DNA of 64,000 nucleotides from Pseudoalteromonas prydzensis. GTDB taxonomy: Bacteria; Pseudomonadota; Gammaproteobacteria; Enterobacterales; Alteromonadaceae. Below, piece by piece: positions 34,831-43,945 of this stretch. Numbering within the stretch: the first letter of the stretch is position 1; the number at the start of each line of letters is the position of its first letter. The position numbers and the translations under genes are program-made. The stretch is taken from assembly GCF_001661495.1 (NCBI RefSeq), contig NZ_BDDT01000001.1, forward strand, positions 248,001 to 312,000. The letters are read 5' to 3'. A model generated the notes under the pieces. It had not been told where the DNA came from and searched no databases. It saw only the letters and a program-made list of their open reading frames with translations.

Positions 34831-35571
34831 TTACCAGTATTGCTCCACGGTGATCTGCCCAGGCTCTCGGCGCCGATTGCGGCTATAGCCTGCGGTAGTC
34901 AATATCTCACTGGTTTCTTTTACCATCTCTGGGTTGCCACAAATCATAAATTGCGCCGTACTAGGCGAAGGGGTCAATTTGCAATAGCGAAATAAGCTCT
35001 GATCTGCAATATGAGTTGTGATCCGGCCACTTAAACCAGCTTTAGGCTGCTCACGGCTGACCACTGGCAGATACTGCAATCGTGGGTAAGTTTGTTGCAA
35101 CTGAGTGATCCTTTGCTGATAACTAAGATCAGCATTTAACCGTACACCATGAACTAAAACAATCTCACTAAATTGCTGCCACACATCACCTTGTTCAAGT
35201 ATAGATAAAAACGGACCAATTGCAGTGCCGGTACTGAGCATAAATAACTGTTCGCTGGCAGGCACTTCATCAAGTGTAAAAAATCCACTGGCACGACTTT
35301 CAATCATCACTGTATCACCTGGTTTAAGCTTAGCTAAACGCGGTGATAACAAGCCATCAGCGACATTGATAAGATAAAACTCTAAATCAGACGAGCTTGG
35401 CGGATTCACATACGAATACGCCCGAGCAATGCGTTTTTCATCCATCATTATCGATAGCTTAGTAAACTGCCCCGCTTTAAACGGCGCTACATCCGCATTT
35501 ACAATTAAGCTGAATAAGGTATCTGTCCACCAAACAATATCTTTAACATTCGCCTCAATCCAATTAGACAC
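34831..35571 (-). CDS. fpr: Ferredoxin--NADP+ reductase
   Basis: The 246-residue protein has the FAD-binding motif RAYSYVNPPSS (RxYS), the NADP-binding GTAIGPFLSIL, the LVHGVR segment, and the C-terminal CGNPEMV and aromatic end VEQYW typical of bacterial Fpr. It exchanges electrons between NADPH and ferredoxin or flavodoxin and supports Fe-S and radical enzymes and oxidative-stress responses. The start is GTG with GGAG upstream. It is a single gene. Confidence 0.92.
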   Translation of the reverse strand: MSNWIEANVKDIVWWTDTLFSLIVNADVAPFKAGQFTKLSIMMDEKRIARAYSYVNPPSSSDLEFYLINVADGLLSPRLAKLKPGDTVMIESRASGFFTLDEVPASEQLFMLSTGTAIGPFLSILEQGDVWQQFSEIVLVHGVRLNADLSYQQRITQLQQTYPRLQYLPVVSREQPKAGLSGRITTHIADQSLFRYCKLTPSPSTAQFMICGNPEMVKETSEILTTAGYSRNRRREPGQITVEQYW

Positions 35572-35637
35572 AACTCACACTCCTTTTATTATTACTTTAT
35601 ATAACAGTGGCAAAGGGAATGGGAGGTGTCAATGTTT

Positions 35638-35715
<78 letters not shown>

Positions 35716-35825
35716 AAAATAAAAGCTCATTAATTTCTGTCAAACTCTTAATGCTCTAGAACCTACGAATTGTTGATCGTATTAAAACTGATGGCTGAAA
35801 GCTGATAGCTTACGGCTTGTTTTAT

Positions 35826-35863
35826 AAAAAAAGCCGCCTAGGGTTACTAGGCGGCTTTGGAGG
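35826..35863 (-). terminator. Terminator of deoB-deoD
   Basis: GCCGCCTAG-ggtta-CTAGGCGGC forms a perfect 9-bp stem, followed on the minus strand by TTTTTTT, about 65 bp after the deoD stop codon. Confidence 0.85.
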
Positions 35864-35929
35864 TTAGTCTCACTGTATTTGGGCGTGTCTCCAAACGAGT
35901 GAATACGTTACCAAGGAACTTTTTGCTTA

Positions 35930-36637
35930 TTACGCTTCGATTGACTCAAGCGCAATTTTAACCATTTCATTAAAGGTGCTTTGACGTTCATCGCTTGGTG
36001 TTGCTTCACCAGTGATCACATGATCACTAACCGTGAATAACGCCATTGCTTTTGCACCATATTCAGCGGCTACGCCGTATAAACCTGCAGTTTCCATATC
36101 AACCGCTAGCATGCCTAATTTATCAAGTTCTTGATAAAAAGTGTTGTCAGCTTGATAGAACGTGTCGGTGGTAAATACATTACCCACTTTTGCTTTAATG
36201 CCTAACTCTTTTGCAGCGTTAACGCCGTTTAGAAGTAGGTCAAAATCGGCGATTGCGGAAAAATCATAACCACGAACACGAGCACGATTTACATTTGAAT
36301 CGGTGCTGGCACCTTGTGCGAAGATAACGTCACGTATTTTTATATCGCTACCAATACCGCCACAAGTGCCGATACGAATAAGGTTTTTAACGCCATAGCT
36401 AACTATCAATTCACGGGCATAAATTGACATAGATGGAATACCCATCCCAGAGCCCATAATACTGACTGGCTTACCTTTGTAGGTTCCGGTAAAGCCATAC
36501 ATATTACGAACGCCTGTTACTTTAACTGCGTCATCAAGAAAGTTTTCTGCAATATATTGCGCGCGTAGTGGGTCGCCTGGCATTAAAACCGTTTGCGCGA
36601 AATCACCATTGTTCGCTTCGATATGCGGAGTACTCAT
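35930..36637 (-). CDS. deoD: Purine nucleoside phosphorylase, DeoD type
   Basis: The 235-residue protein has the DeoD signatures: [20 protein letters not shown] at the N-terminus, [26 protein letters not shown], and the base-binding VDMETAGLY with SDH later. It performs phosphorolysis of purine (deoxy)nucleosides to base and (deoxy)ribose 1-phosphate. Its ATG overlaps the deoB stop codon by one base (TAATG), so it is translationally coupled; DeoB uses its sugar-phosphate product. Confidence 0.95.
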   Translation of the reverse strand: MSTPHIEANNGDFAQTVLMPGDPLRAQYIAENFLDDAVKVTGVRNMYGFTGTYKGKPVSIMGSGMGIPSMSIYARELIVSYGVKNLIRIGTCGGIGSDIKIRDVIFAQGASTDSNVNRARVRGYDFSAIADFDLLLNGVNAAKELGIKAKVGNVFTTDTFYQADNTFYQELDKLGMLAVDMETAGLYGVAAEYGAKAMALFTVSDHVITGEATPSDERQSTFNEMVKIALESIEA

Positions 36638-37869
36638 TATTCGTTTCCTTTTACAATTGGTGCTGTTAGCTTATCGATAAAGCCGTCACCATATTCAAGT
36701 GCAGGTAAGTTAAACCACTGGGCAAGGGTTTGACCTATGTCTGCAAAACTAGCACGTTCACCAAGCGGGGTGTTTTCAAGCCCTGGTTGATAAGCAAGTA
36801 CAGGTACATATTCACGAGTGTGCTCACTACCCGGGAATGTAGGATCACAACCGTGATCCGCCGTAATAATTAGTACGTCGTCTGGTTTAAGCTGCTTAAG
36901 GATCGTTGGTAAATAATCATCAAACTCTTTAAGCGCTTTGGCATACCCTACTGGGTTGCGGCGATGACCAAACTTTTCATCAAAATCAACGAGGTTCGTA
37001 AATATCAAACTATGATCCGGCGCTGACGCCATCACCTCAGAGGTTTTTTCGAGTAAATTTTGTAAGCCGGGGGCTTTGTATTTTTGGGTAATACCTTGGT
37101 GCGCGTAAATATCCGCTATTTTACCAATGCTTATTACTTCACCGCCGTCCTCTGCTAATTTATCAAGCAATGTTGGTGCTGGCGGTAATACTGAATAATC
37201 ACGACGATTACCTGTTCTGGCAAAGTCTTGATTAGTGGAACCCAAAAATGGCCGCGCAATCACTCGTCCTATGTTCATTTCATCAAGCAGCGCCCGTGTG
37301 ATTTCGCAGACCTGATAAAGCTTTTCTAGACCGAAAGTTTGTTCATGCGCGGCTATTTGAAACACGCTATCAGCTGAGGTGTAACAGATTGGTTTACCTG
37401 TTTTTACGTGCTCTTCACCTAGCTGTTCTAAAATAGTGGTTCCTGAAGCATGGCAGTTGCCTAAAATGCCAGGGATCCCTGTACGAGCAATTAGCTCGTC
37501 AATAAATTCTTGTGGAAAACAAGGTTGGGTATTAGGAAAGTAACCCCAATCAAATAACACTGGCACGCCTGCCATTTCCCAATGACCTGATGGCGTGTCT
37601 TTACCGCTTGAGAGCTCTTTAGCATAACCCCACGCTGCAATCGGTGTTTGACGGTCGCTAACTAGGCATGGTTCATTGCCTGCGGCTTCACAGGCATCCA
37701 CTAAACCTAATAATGATAAATTAGGGAGTGATAACTGTTCGCCTGTTTCTTCTGAGTAAGCTTTAAGCAAATGCGCAAACGTGTTTGCACCTAAATCGCC
37801 AAATTTATCTGCGTCTGGAGCTGCACCTATGCCTAGGCTATCTGCCATCAATATAATTGCTCTTGCCAT
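36637..37869 (-). CDS. deoB: Phosphopentomutase
   Basis: The 410-residue protein is of normal DeoB length, with alkaline-phosphatase-superfamily metal motifs: [15 protein letters not shown] at the start, [11 protein letters not shown] with the phosphorylated Thr, [15 protein letters not shown] and [19 protein letters not shown]. It interconverts ribose 1- and 5-phosphate, feeding nucleoside sugar into central metabolism. It is first in the deoB-deoD operon and diverges from udk-nupC; the intergenic inverted repeat at 37923-37940 may serve both directions. Confidence 0.95.
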   Translation of the reverse strand: MARAIILMADSLGIGAAPDADKFGDLGANTFAHLLKAYSEETGEQLSLPNLSLLGLVDACEAAGNEPCLVSDRQTPIAAWGYAKELSSGKDTPSGHWEMAGVPVLFDWGYFPNTQPCFPQEFIDELIARTGIPGILGNCHASGTTILEQLGEEHVKTGKPICYTSADSVFQIAAHEQTFGLEKLYQVCEITRALLDEMNIGRVIARPFLGSTNQDFARTGNRRDYSVLPPAPTLLDKLAEDGGEVISIGKIADIYAHQGITQKYKAPGLQNLLEKTSEVMASAPDHSLIFTNLVDFDEKFGHRRNPVGYAKALKEFDDYLPTILKQLKPDDVLIITADHGCDPTFPGSEHTREYVPVLAYQPGLENTPLGERASFADIGQTLAQWFNLPALEYGDGFIDKLTAPIVKGNE

Positions 37870-37922
37870 ACTTACCTCGTCTATCCAATATGGCTACTTT
37901 ATCTGCTGTTGCTTTTTAGCGT

Positions 37923-37940
37923 ACAGGACATAAGTCCTGT
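37923..37940. promoter_or_regulatory. Inverted repeat in the deoB-udk divergent promoter region
   Basis: ACAGGAC-ATAA-GTCCTGT is a perfect 7-4-7 inverted repeat, about 55 bp upstream of deoB and 120 bp upstream of udk. No poly-T follows, so an operator is likelier than a terminator. The regulator is unknown; nucleoside loci are often under CytR- or DeoR-type control. Confidence 0.5.
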
Positions 37941-38060
37941 TTCATAAAACCTAAACATTATAAATTTCACTCCTTAAGACGAAGCAAGAGAGATTATTCG
38001 TGTCTTTTTTGCTATTGTGATCTACCAACAATGTATCCTTCTGTGTGGATGAGAACTTTA

Positions 38061-38690
38061 GTGACACGAACAATAATAGCCATTGCTGGCGCTTCTGCGT
38101 CAGGCAAATCTCTTTTTAGCCAAACTATTTATAATGAATTGGTTAATGAGCTTGAACCTGGTGCCATCGCCGTGATCGAAGAAGATGCGTATTACAAAGA
38201 TCAATCGCATTTGCCGTTTGACCATCGTACGCAAACTAACTACGACCACCCTGATGCGTTTGAACATGAGTTAATGTATAAACATTTAACGCAATTACGC
38301 GCAGGAGAAGCGGTAGAAGTACCTACCTATGATTATGCGCAGCATACCCGCAGTGACAAAACGCGCACTGTGATGCCTGCTGAAATACTCATAGTGGAAG
38401 GCATTTTATTGCTCAGTGATAAAGCGCTACGTAAAGAATTTGATATTAAAGTGTTTATTGATACACCTCTTGATATTTGCCTGATGCGCCGTATGCAACG
38501 TGATATGGAGCAACGAGGCAGAACATTACAGTCCGTTGTTGAGCAGTATCAAGCAACTGTGAGACCGATGTTTTATCAGTTTATTGAGCCTTCAAAGCAC
38601 AACGCTGATTTAGTGGTTACGCGCGGTGGTATGAATCGTGTTGCGATTGATATAATTAAAAGTAAAATAAAATATTTACTGCAAAAATAA
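38061..38690 (+). CDS. udk: Uridine kinase
   Basis: The protein has a P-loop GASASGKSLFSQT near its N-terminus, EEDAYYKDQSHLPFDHR, the DHPDAFEHELM substrate segment, VEGILLLSD (Walker B-like) and the lid RRMQRDMEQRGRT. It phosphorylates uridine and cytidine. The frame is open from an ATG at 38031, but the GTG at 38061 gives the usual Udk N-terminus (VTRTIIAIAGASASGK) and has a purine-rich GGATGAG upstream, so I place the start there (209 residues). It is 19 bp before nupC and forms an uptake-salvage pair with it. Confidence 0.92.
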   Translation: MTRTIIAIAGASASGKSLFSQTIYNELVNELEPGAIAVIEEDAYYKDQSHLPFDHRTQTNYDHPDAFEHELMYKHLTQLRAGEAVEVPTYDYAQHTRSDKTRTVMPAEILIVEGILLLSDKALRKEFDIKVFIDTPLDICLMRRMQRDMEQRGRTLQSVVEQYQATVRPMFYQFIEPSKHNADLVVTRGGMNRVAIDIIKSKIKYLLQK

Positions 38691-38709
38691 CAACGGGAAA
38701 TAACTAAAC

Positions 38710-39933
38710 ATGACAACATTTATGAGCTTAGTCGGCATGTGCGTGCTGCTAGCCATTGCTTTTGCGGCATCAACCAACCGCAAAGCGATTAGTTTAAGAA
38801 CGGTTGGTATTGCGTTTGCCATGCAATTTATTATCGGTGGTTTTGTACTGTTTTTTGATGCAGGTAAAAACGCCTTAGTGAGCATGTCAAAGGCCGTATC
38901 ATCGGTTATTGGTTTTGCAAATGACGGGATAGCGTTTTTATTCGGTCCGCTTGCCAGCCAAGATACCTTAGGGTTTATTTTTGCCGTACAAGTTTTGCCC
39001 GTTATTGTGTTTTTCTCTGCATTGGTTGCAGTGCTCTACCACATTGGCATTATGGATTGGATTATAAAAATCCTCGGCGGTGGCTTACAAAAGCTGTTAA
39101 AAACATCGCGTACAGAATCGCTTTCAGCAACTGCTAACATTTTTGTTGGCCAAACTGAAGCGCCGCTGATTGTAAAGCCGTTTATAGCAACCATGACTAA
39201 GTCAGAGTTATTTGCCGTAATGGTGGGTGGCTTAGCAACTGTAGCAGGCTCTGTCATGGCCGGTTACGTGATTATTGGTGTGGAGCTTAAGTACTTAATT
39301 GCAGCCAGCTTTATGGCGGCACCAGGTGGTTTCTTAATGGCCAAGATGATTGTGCCGGAGACCGAAACCCCTAAAGATACTTTAGCTGACTTAGACGATG
39401 TGGAAGACAAACCAGTTAATGTAATCGATGCTGCGGCATCGGGTGCGGCTAACGGCATGCATTTGGCTCTGAATGTAGGTGCTATGTTACTGGCATTTGT
39501 AGCCCTTATCGCATTATTAAACGGATTGTTAGGTGGTATTGGTGGCTGGTTTGATTATCCAACACTGACATTACAAGAAATTTTAGGTTATATATTTGCT
39601 CCGGTTGCTTGGTTACTTGGCGTACCGTGGAATGAAGCAATTATAGCCGGTAGCTTTATTGGTCAAAAATTAGTAGTCAATGAATTTGTTGCTTATTTAG
39701 ACTTTATAAATTATCGCGATACGTTAAGCGCGCACACACAAGCGATTGTCACATTCGCGTTATGTGGGTTTGCTAACTTATCATCGATAGCCATTTTACT
39801 AGGTGGATTAGGCGGTATGGCGCCTAGTCGGCGAAAGGATATCGCACGCTTAGGGCTCAGAGCAGTGTTAGCAGGATCTATGGCTAACCTTATGAGCGCC
39901 GCAATTGCAGGTTTTTTCCTCTCGCTAGCTTAG
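38710..39933 (+). CDS. nupC: Concentrative nucleoside transporter, NupC family
   Basis: The 407-residue integral membrane protein has CNT-family signatures: [14 protein letters not shown] (nucleoside-binding re-entrant loop), [25 protein letters not shown], and [17 protein letters not shown]. It imports nucleosides with Na+ or H+. It follows udk closely in the same operon, so imported uridine and cytidine can be phosphorylated directly, while deoB-deoD on the other side degrade purine nucleosides. Confidence 0.94.
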   Translation: MTTFMSLVGMCVLLAIAFAASTNRKAISLRTVGIAFAMQFIIGGFVLFFDAGKNALVSMSKAVSSVIGFANDGIAFLFGPLASQDTLGFIFAVQVLPVIVFFSALVAVLYHIGIMDWIIKILGGGLQKLLKTSRTESLSATANIFVGQTEAPLIVKPFIATMTKSELFAVMVGGLATVAGSVMAGYVIIGVELKYLIAASFMAAPGGFLMAKMIVPETETPKDTLADLDDVEDKPVNVIDAAASGAANGMHLALNVGAMLLAFVALIALLNGLLGGIGGWFDYPTLTLQEILGYIFAPVAWLLGVPWNEAIIAGSFIGQKLVVNEFVAYLDFINYRDTLSAHTQAIVTFALCGFANLSSIAILLGGLGGMAPSRRKDIARLGLRAVLAGSMANLMSAAIAGFFLSLA

Positions 39934-40015
39934 AAACTTTGAGATGAGCCTTAGTTGCAAAACAATAGGATAACGCTTTAAGGGGTTAAAGCCTTATCTG
40001 AATTGAACGATACTT

Positions 40016-40040
40016 CACCAAGGGCCGCAAGGCCCTTTTA
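40016..40040 (+). terminator. Terminator after nupC
   Basis: GGGCC-gcaa-GGCCC followed by TTTTAT lies about 90 bp after the nupC stop. Confidence 0.75.
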
Positions 40041-40128
40041 TCGTTTTAACACAAAATTTTTATTAGTTTCATCAACCTTTTCTTTGCTATTGTTATACTT
40101 AGTACTTTAAGCCTAACTAAGTAAGTAA

Positions 40129-40845
40129 ATGCGACTATTCATAACTTTTCTACTTTTTATCAGTATTCATTGCGTGGCGCAGCCAAATTTAACCGTTGTC
40201 ACCGAGTTATCACCGCCGAATCAAATGTTGTTAAATAATCAGGTAACTGGCTACAGTACTGAATTAGTAAAAATGATAATCGCTGAAGCACAGCTCAATG
40301 CACCAATCAGCATGTACCCATGGGCACGCGCTTATAAGATGGCAAGTCATAACAGCAACACGCTCATTTATAGTATGGCGCGCACGCCCAAGCGTGAACC
40401 GCTATTTCATTGGATAGGCCCAGTTGCACAGTTTAAAATGGGCTTTGTAAAGCTTACAGAGCGTAGTGATATAAACCTTGATACCACCGATCAGGCTAAA
40501 CAATATAAAATTGCTGTACAACGCCACGACCTAGCCTCAGAAGTGTTGGAAAAGCGCGGTTTCGAACTTCTCATGACCACAGATATTCAAAAGTCATATC
40601 AGTTATTACTGGCAAAAAAAGTTGACCTTGTGATTGATGATGCCAACTATATTGCTACAATGAGCGAGGAATTAGCTATCAATGCTGATACGCTGACATT
40701 TGTTCATGCCATTGAGGGATTGACGGTGGAGGGCTATTTAGCTGCAAACATTAATACCGATGAGAAAGTGGTAAAGGCGTTACGTCAGGCTTTTGTTAAA
40801 GTCAAAAACACCCCGCAATACCAGCGGCTGATTAATAATAACTAA
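40129..40845 (+). CDS. Periplasmic solute-binding protein (SBP_bac_3), copy 1
   Basis: The 238-residue protein has a signal peptide (MRLFITFLLFISIHCVAQ) and the bacterial family 3 binding fold: PNLTVVTELSPPNQMLLNNQ, the PWARAYKMASHNSNTLIYSM segment, TPKREPLFHWIGPV, and IAVQRHDLASEVLEKRGFEL. No permease or ATPase gene is near, so it may be a sensor-type or orphan binding protein. It faces a second, diverged copy in convergent orientation 21 bp away. Confidence 0.85.
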   Translation: MRLFITFLLFISIHCVAQPNLTVVTELSPPNQMLLNNQVTGYSTELVKMIIAEAQLNAPISMYPWARAYKMASHNSNTLIYSMARTPKREPLFHWIGPVAQFKMGFVKLTERSDINLDTTDQAKQYKIAVQRHDLASEVLEKRGFELLMTTDIQKSYQLLLAKKVDLVIDDANYIATMSEELAINADTLTFVHAIEGLTVEGYLAANINTDEKVVKALRQAFVKVKNTPQYQRLINNN

Positions 40846-40866
40846 CCTGAACTCTAGCTAACTAGC

Positions 40867-41622
40867 TTATTTCATATAGCGGTTACGGTAGGTAGCTAAA
40901 TTATCTTGCTCTTTGAGTAGCTGTAGTTGGTGGTTAAAACGTTCAACAACCTCAAGTGGTACTGCTTTATTAAACACTAAGTAATTGCCTTTGACAGCGT
41001 CAACTGGCAGCTCTACAAGTTTCACAACTTCTTTACCACCGTGGCCAAATTGCTGTAATTGATAATCTAGCGTTAATTCAGAACCTAGTATTAAATCAAT
41101 TTTGTTTTTAAAAAATAAGTTCATATATTCATAGTGATGAGACACTTTTAGAAGGTTTTTATCTTTTTCAAAGCCAATCCCCTCCACTAACTCTGCATAG
41201 ATATTACCTCTAACAACTCCTAATGTATAAGCACTTACTTCACTAAGGTTGGTTGGGTTAATGTGATCATTACTTGTAAGACGGTAAAAAAAAGTTCGGG
41301 ACGAAACTAATGGGCCAACCCAATAAAACAACTCTTCACGCTCCGCTGTACGCGCAGTTGAGACTAAACCTGAGAGTGGATTTTTTTGCACTAAGTTGTA
41401 GGCGCGTGTCCAAGGTAGTAGTTCAAACTTACACTCCACTTGAACGCGTTCACACAAAGTACGAGTGATATCTAAATTAATCCCTTGTAGCTGCCCTTTA
41501 TTGGAGAAGTTATAGGGTGGAAACTGCTCAGTATAAATAGTAATTAATGGTTTCGCGCTGCAAAAAGCCGCAAAAATAAAACTAAATACGAGAAAAATAG
41601 GTCGGAAGATAACCCGTCTCAC
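40867..41622 (-). CDS. Periplasmic solute-binding protein (SBP_bac_3), copy 2
   Basis: The 251-residue protein has a signal peptide ending near residue 23 (AAFCSAKP) and the same fold as its neighbour: PLITIYTEQFPPYNFSNKGQ, LPWTRAYNLVQKNPLSGLVS, EREELFYWVGPLVSSRTFFY. The start is GTG at 41622. It is convergent with the other SBP gene. No ABC transporter components are nearby. The pair probably arose by old duplication, as sequence identity is modest but motif order is the same. Confidence 0.85.
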   Translation of the reverse strand: MRRVIFRPIFLVFSFIFAAFCSAKPLITIYTEQFPPYNFSNKGQLQGINLDITRTLCERVQVECKFELLPWTRAYNLVQKNPLSGLVSTARTAEREELFYWVGPLVSSRTFFYRLTSNDHINPTNLSEVSAYTLGVVRGNIYAELVEGIGFEKDKNLLKVSHHYEYMNLFFKNKIDLILGSELTLDYQLQQFGHGGKEVVKLVELPVDAVKGNYLVFNKAVPLEVVERFNHQLQLLKEQDNLATYRNRYMK

Positions 41623-41684
41623 TACAGAGGAATTTATAATAGATAAATATAGGTGGAAGGCGAAGTTACGTCAATTTTCAGACA

Positions 41685-41712
41685 CAAAAAAGCAAGCCGT
41701 AGCTTGCTTTTC
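41685..41712 (-). terminator. Terminator of the cold-shock gene
   Basis: AAAGCAAGC-cgta-GCTTGCTTT is a 9-bp stem with flanking A and T runs, usable on both strands, about 25 bp after the csp stop codon. Confidence 0.8.
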
Positions 41713-41734
41713 TTATTTTACCTAGAAGGTAAAA

Positions 41735-41944
41735 TTAAACTGGAGTGATGTTCTCAGCTTGTGGACCTTTTTGACCTTGTGAAAGAGTGAACTCTACACG
41801 TTGGCCTTCAGCTAAAGTTTTGAAACCTTCGCTTTTGATTGCTGAGAAATGAGCGAATACGTCTGGGCCATTTTCTTGCTCGATGAAACCAAAACCTTTA
41901 GACTCGTTGAACCACTTAACTGTACCTGATACGATGTTAGACAT
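41735..41944 (-). CDS. Cold-shock protein, CspA family
   Basis: The 69-residue protein has a complete cold-shock domain: [20 protein letters not shown] (RNP1 KGFGFI), DVFAHFSAI (RNP2-like) and the C-terminal [10 protein letters not shown]. It binds single-stranded RNA and DNA and melts RNA structure at low temperature or on stress. It has a long upstream gene-free region (41945-42166), consistent with the long, temperature-sensitive leader of cspA-type mRNAs, although no leader fold can be demonstrated by eye. Confidence 0.93.
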   Translation of the reverse strand: MSNIVSGTVKWFNESKGFGFIEQENGPDVFAHFSAIKSEGFKTLAEGQRVEFTLSQGQKGPQAENITPV

Positions 41945-42166
41945 AGTAATATCCTGATATAAAAATAAAATAAATTGCTCATATGAGCGGGTGTAGCAAA
42001 AAATGAGATGGTACTTTAAAAACTTCAGGACGGTACTACAAGTATTACTTATACAACATCGAAATGGAGATTTATAGCTTTCATGCTTTCTTTCTAGCTG
42101 CGGCCCACTATATAGAGTTAATTAGCTATGTCAACCCCTTTGTTTTTATTTTAACTCGATTTGACA

Positions 42167-42874
42167 CTAAAACTCGAACTCTAAGGCAAGGCGAAAACTA
42201 TGGTTTTTTTCTGATTGGCTTATTTCAGTAATAAAACCCGCTTCCCACTTTAATTGCCGTTGTGGGCTAAAACGATGTAAACCAATAAAGCCAGGTCCGA
42301 CACCTACAAAGTCTTCCCCCACGTACACCTCTAAGGCTGGCTGAAATTCAGAACGATAGCGATAACGGTATTGCGCTCGGTATTCGCTTTCCCATTCATT
42401 TTCAATGTCGGCTCCCCACTCATACACTAAAAAGGCATTCATGGTTAAACTGGTTTTACCGAATTCTTTTTCCCATAAAAAGCCAGTCGTAAATTCGTAC
42501 GCGTCTTGATCGTGTTGTTTCTCTAATTCAAACAAAGCGCCCCAGTCAGCCCATAAACGGCCTTGTTCTACTAACTGCCAGCGTAATTCGAGTTCATAAG
42601 CTGATAAACCAAAATCACCATTATCATCACGCTCACCGACCACATACCCTTCAAGACTCATGGTGTCGTTAAATGCGCCCCCCAACCCGACTCGTTGCGC
42701 TAAAATATTGCCGCTATCGGTTTGGTGCGATACTAAGCGCCACTCAAACTCACGTTCAAACGGCATTACATAAGGATGGTAGACTTTATCTACCACAATA
42801 CCATCCGCTTTAACTGCGGGGCTTATTGCTAGCAGTGATCCAACACAAGCTAACTGCAATACGGTTAATTTCAT
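42167..42874 (-). CDS. Outer-membrane beta-barrel-like protein at the end of the haemolysin/FTR1 operon
   Basis: The 235-residue protein has a signal peptide (MKLTVLQLACVGSLLAISPA) and alternating aromatic strands ending in FRLALEFEF, the terminal Phe typical of outer-membrane barrels. Segments such as LEWRLVSH-like, YELELRWQLVEQGRLWADWG and YRYRYRSEFQPALEVYVG suggest about eight to ten strands. It overlaps the FTR1-like gene by 4 bp and is the last of ten genes on this strand. It could be a porin for the substrate of that system. Function is not assignable. Confidence 0.65.
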   Translation of the reverse strand: MKLTVLQLACVGSLLAISPAVKADGIVVDKVYHPYVMPFEREFEWRLVSHQTDSGNILAQRVGLGGAFNDTMSLEGYVVGERDDNGDFGLSAYELELRWQLVEQGRLWADWGALFELEKQHDQDAYEFTTGFLWEKEFGKTSLTMNAFLVYEWGADIENEWESEYRAQYRYRYRSEFQPALEVYVGEDFVGVGPGFIGLHRFSPQRQLKWEAGFITEISQSEKNHSFRLALEFEF

Positions 42875-43626
42875 ATTGGTTCCTTAACTGAGTTTCGTTT
42901 ACTGAGTAACCAACTGATGAATAAAAATACACTCATTGCTATGGTGTATAACCAGATCGCGGTTTTACTGGGCGTTGCTTCATAACCGATTAACGCTTTA
43001 AGTACGCGACCTAACTCTGAGTTTTCAACAAGAAAACCACGCCAATCAACATAACTTGCCGTGATATTAGCCAAATCAATTTGGCTGGCTAAATCGAGGG
43101 CGATCAATGTTTTTGCCGCAGCATTCATTGCGAGTAAAATAATTAACGGCAGATTACCAAAGCGCTGCTTTATGCCATCCAGTAAAAAATAAAACAGTGT
43201 GCCGAAACTAAAGCAGATCCCTAAGCCCAACGCTGTGCCTATCAGTAATGGCTGTGCGGTTTCGTTTGTTTGCCAAAAGCTAATTAAGTAAATCATGTAA
43301 TGACTTAAGTACACGATCATAACACTTATCATCGCGATTACCGCGCCTTGGCGTTGTTGTTGGCAAGCAAGTAAAGCCGCTACAAACATGATGCCGCATA
43401 AGGCAATTTGGCTAAATTCTACCCCTCGGTGATCAAATAATTGACTGATCGAAGCTGCGTAGTGCACATAGATAAAACTACTCAATAGGCCAGCCAGCAG
43501 CGTGATCACTAATTCCTTTTGCGATAACTTAACTATGGCGTGCAATAACACCCACAAAATAACAACCGGTAATAGCTGATTGATACTCATTAATAAGCTA
43601 GTGATCAGCATTATCTTGCTCCTCAA
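42871..43626 (-). CDS. FTR1-like membrane permease lacking the REXXE iron motifs
   Basis: The 251-residue protein has seven predicted membrane helices. Its C-terminal part, VENSELGRVLKALIGYEATP followed by a last helix, matches FTR1/EfeU permeases. The two R-E-x-x-E motifs that bind Fe3+ in helices 1 and 4 are absent; the first helix reads LLPVVILWVLLHAI. Either the transported ion differs or the protein has another role. It overlaps the cupredoxin gene by 29 bp and the outer-membrane gene by 4 bp, so all three form one unit. Confidence 0.6.
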   Translation of the reverse strand: MRSKIMLITSLLMSINQLLPVVILWVLLHAIVKLSQKELVITLLAGLLSSFIYVHYAASISQLFDHRGVEFSQIALCGIMFVAALLACQQQRQGAVIAMISVMIVYLSHYMIYLISFWQTNETAQPLLIGTALGLGICFSFGTLFYFLLDGIKQRFGNLPLIILLAMNAAAKTLIALDLASQIDLANITASYVDWRGFLVENSELGRVLKALIGYEATPSKTAIWLYTIAMSVFLFISWLLSKRNSVKEPI

Positions 43627-43945
43627 CGATCACTACCCCACGAGCAGTATTAGGTGAAAACTCACCAAAAAATTCGTAGCGCCCAGGCGATAAAGGGCCG
43701 ATATAAATCACACTCACACGACCTGGATAAAGTACTTTTTCACGGTTTAGATCGAAGCTGTCGAATTCTTCAGGGGTGCTATCTTGGTTTTCAATCAGTA
43801 GCTTAAGCTTTTTATTCGTCGGCACCACAATTTCACCGGGGTAAAACAAATGCTCTTTTAAGATCAGTTTGAATTCCTGTGCGTGAACAGTCAGCGGACT
43901 CAATAAAACAATGACCAAGTAGACATTTAACAGGTGTTTACTCAT
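43598..43945 (-). CDS. Periplasmic cupredoxin-domain protein
   Basis: The 115-residue protein has a signal peptide (cleavage near VHA-QEF) and a cupredoxin-like domain of the EfeO/P19-partner type: LILKEHLFYPGEIVVPTNKK, LLIENQDSTPEEFDSFDLNR, GPLSPGRYEFFGEFSPN. The usual Cys of blue copper sites is missing, and His is scarce at the expected positions, so it may bind metal differently. Such proteins precede FTR1 permeases in iron uptake loci. It overlaps both the histidine kinase gene (8 bp) and the FTR1-like gene (29 bp). Confidence 0.75.
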   Translation of the reverse strand: MSKHLLNVYLVIVLLSPLTVHAQEFKLILKEHLFYPGEIVVPTNKKLKLLIENQDSTPEEFDSFDLNREKVLYPGRVSVIYIGPLSPGRYEFFGEFSPNTARGVVIVEEQDNADH

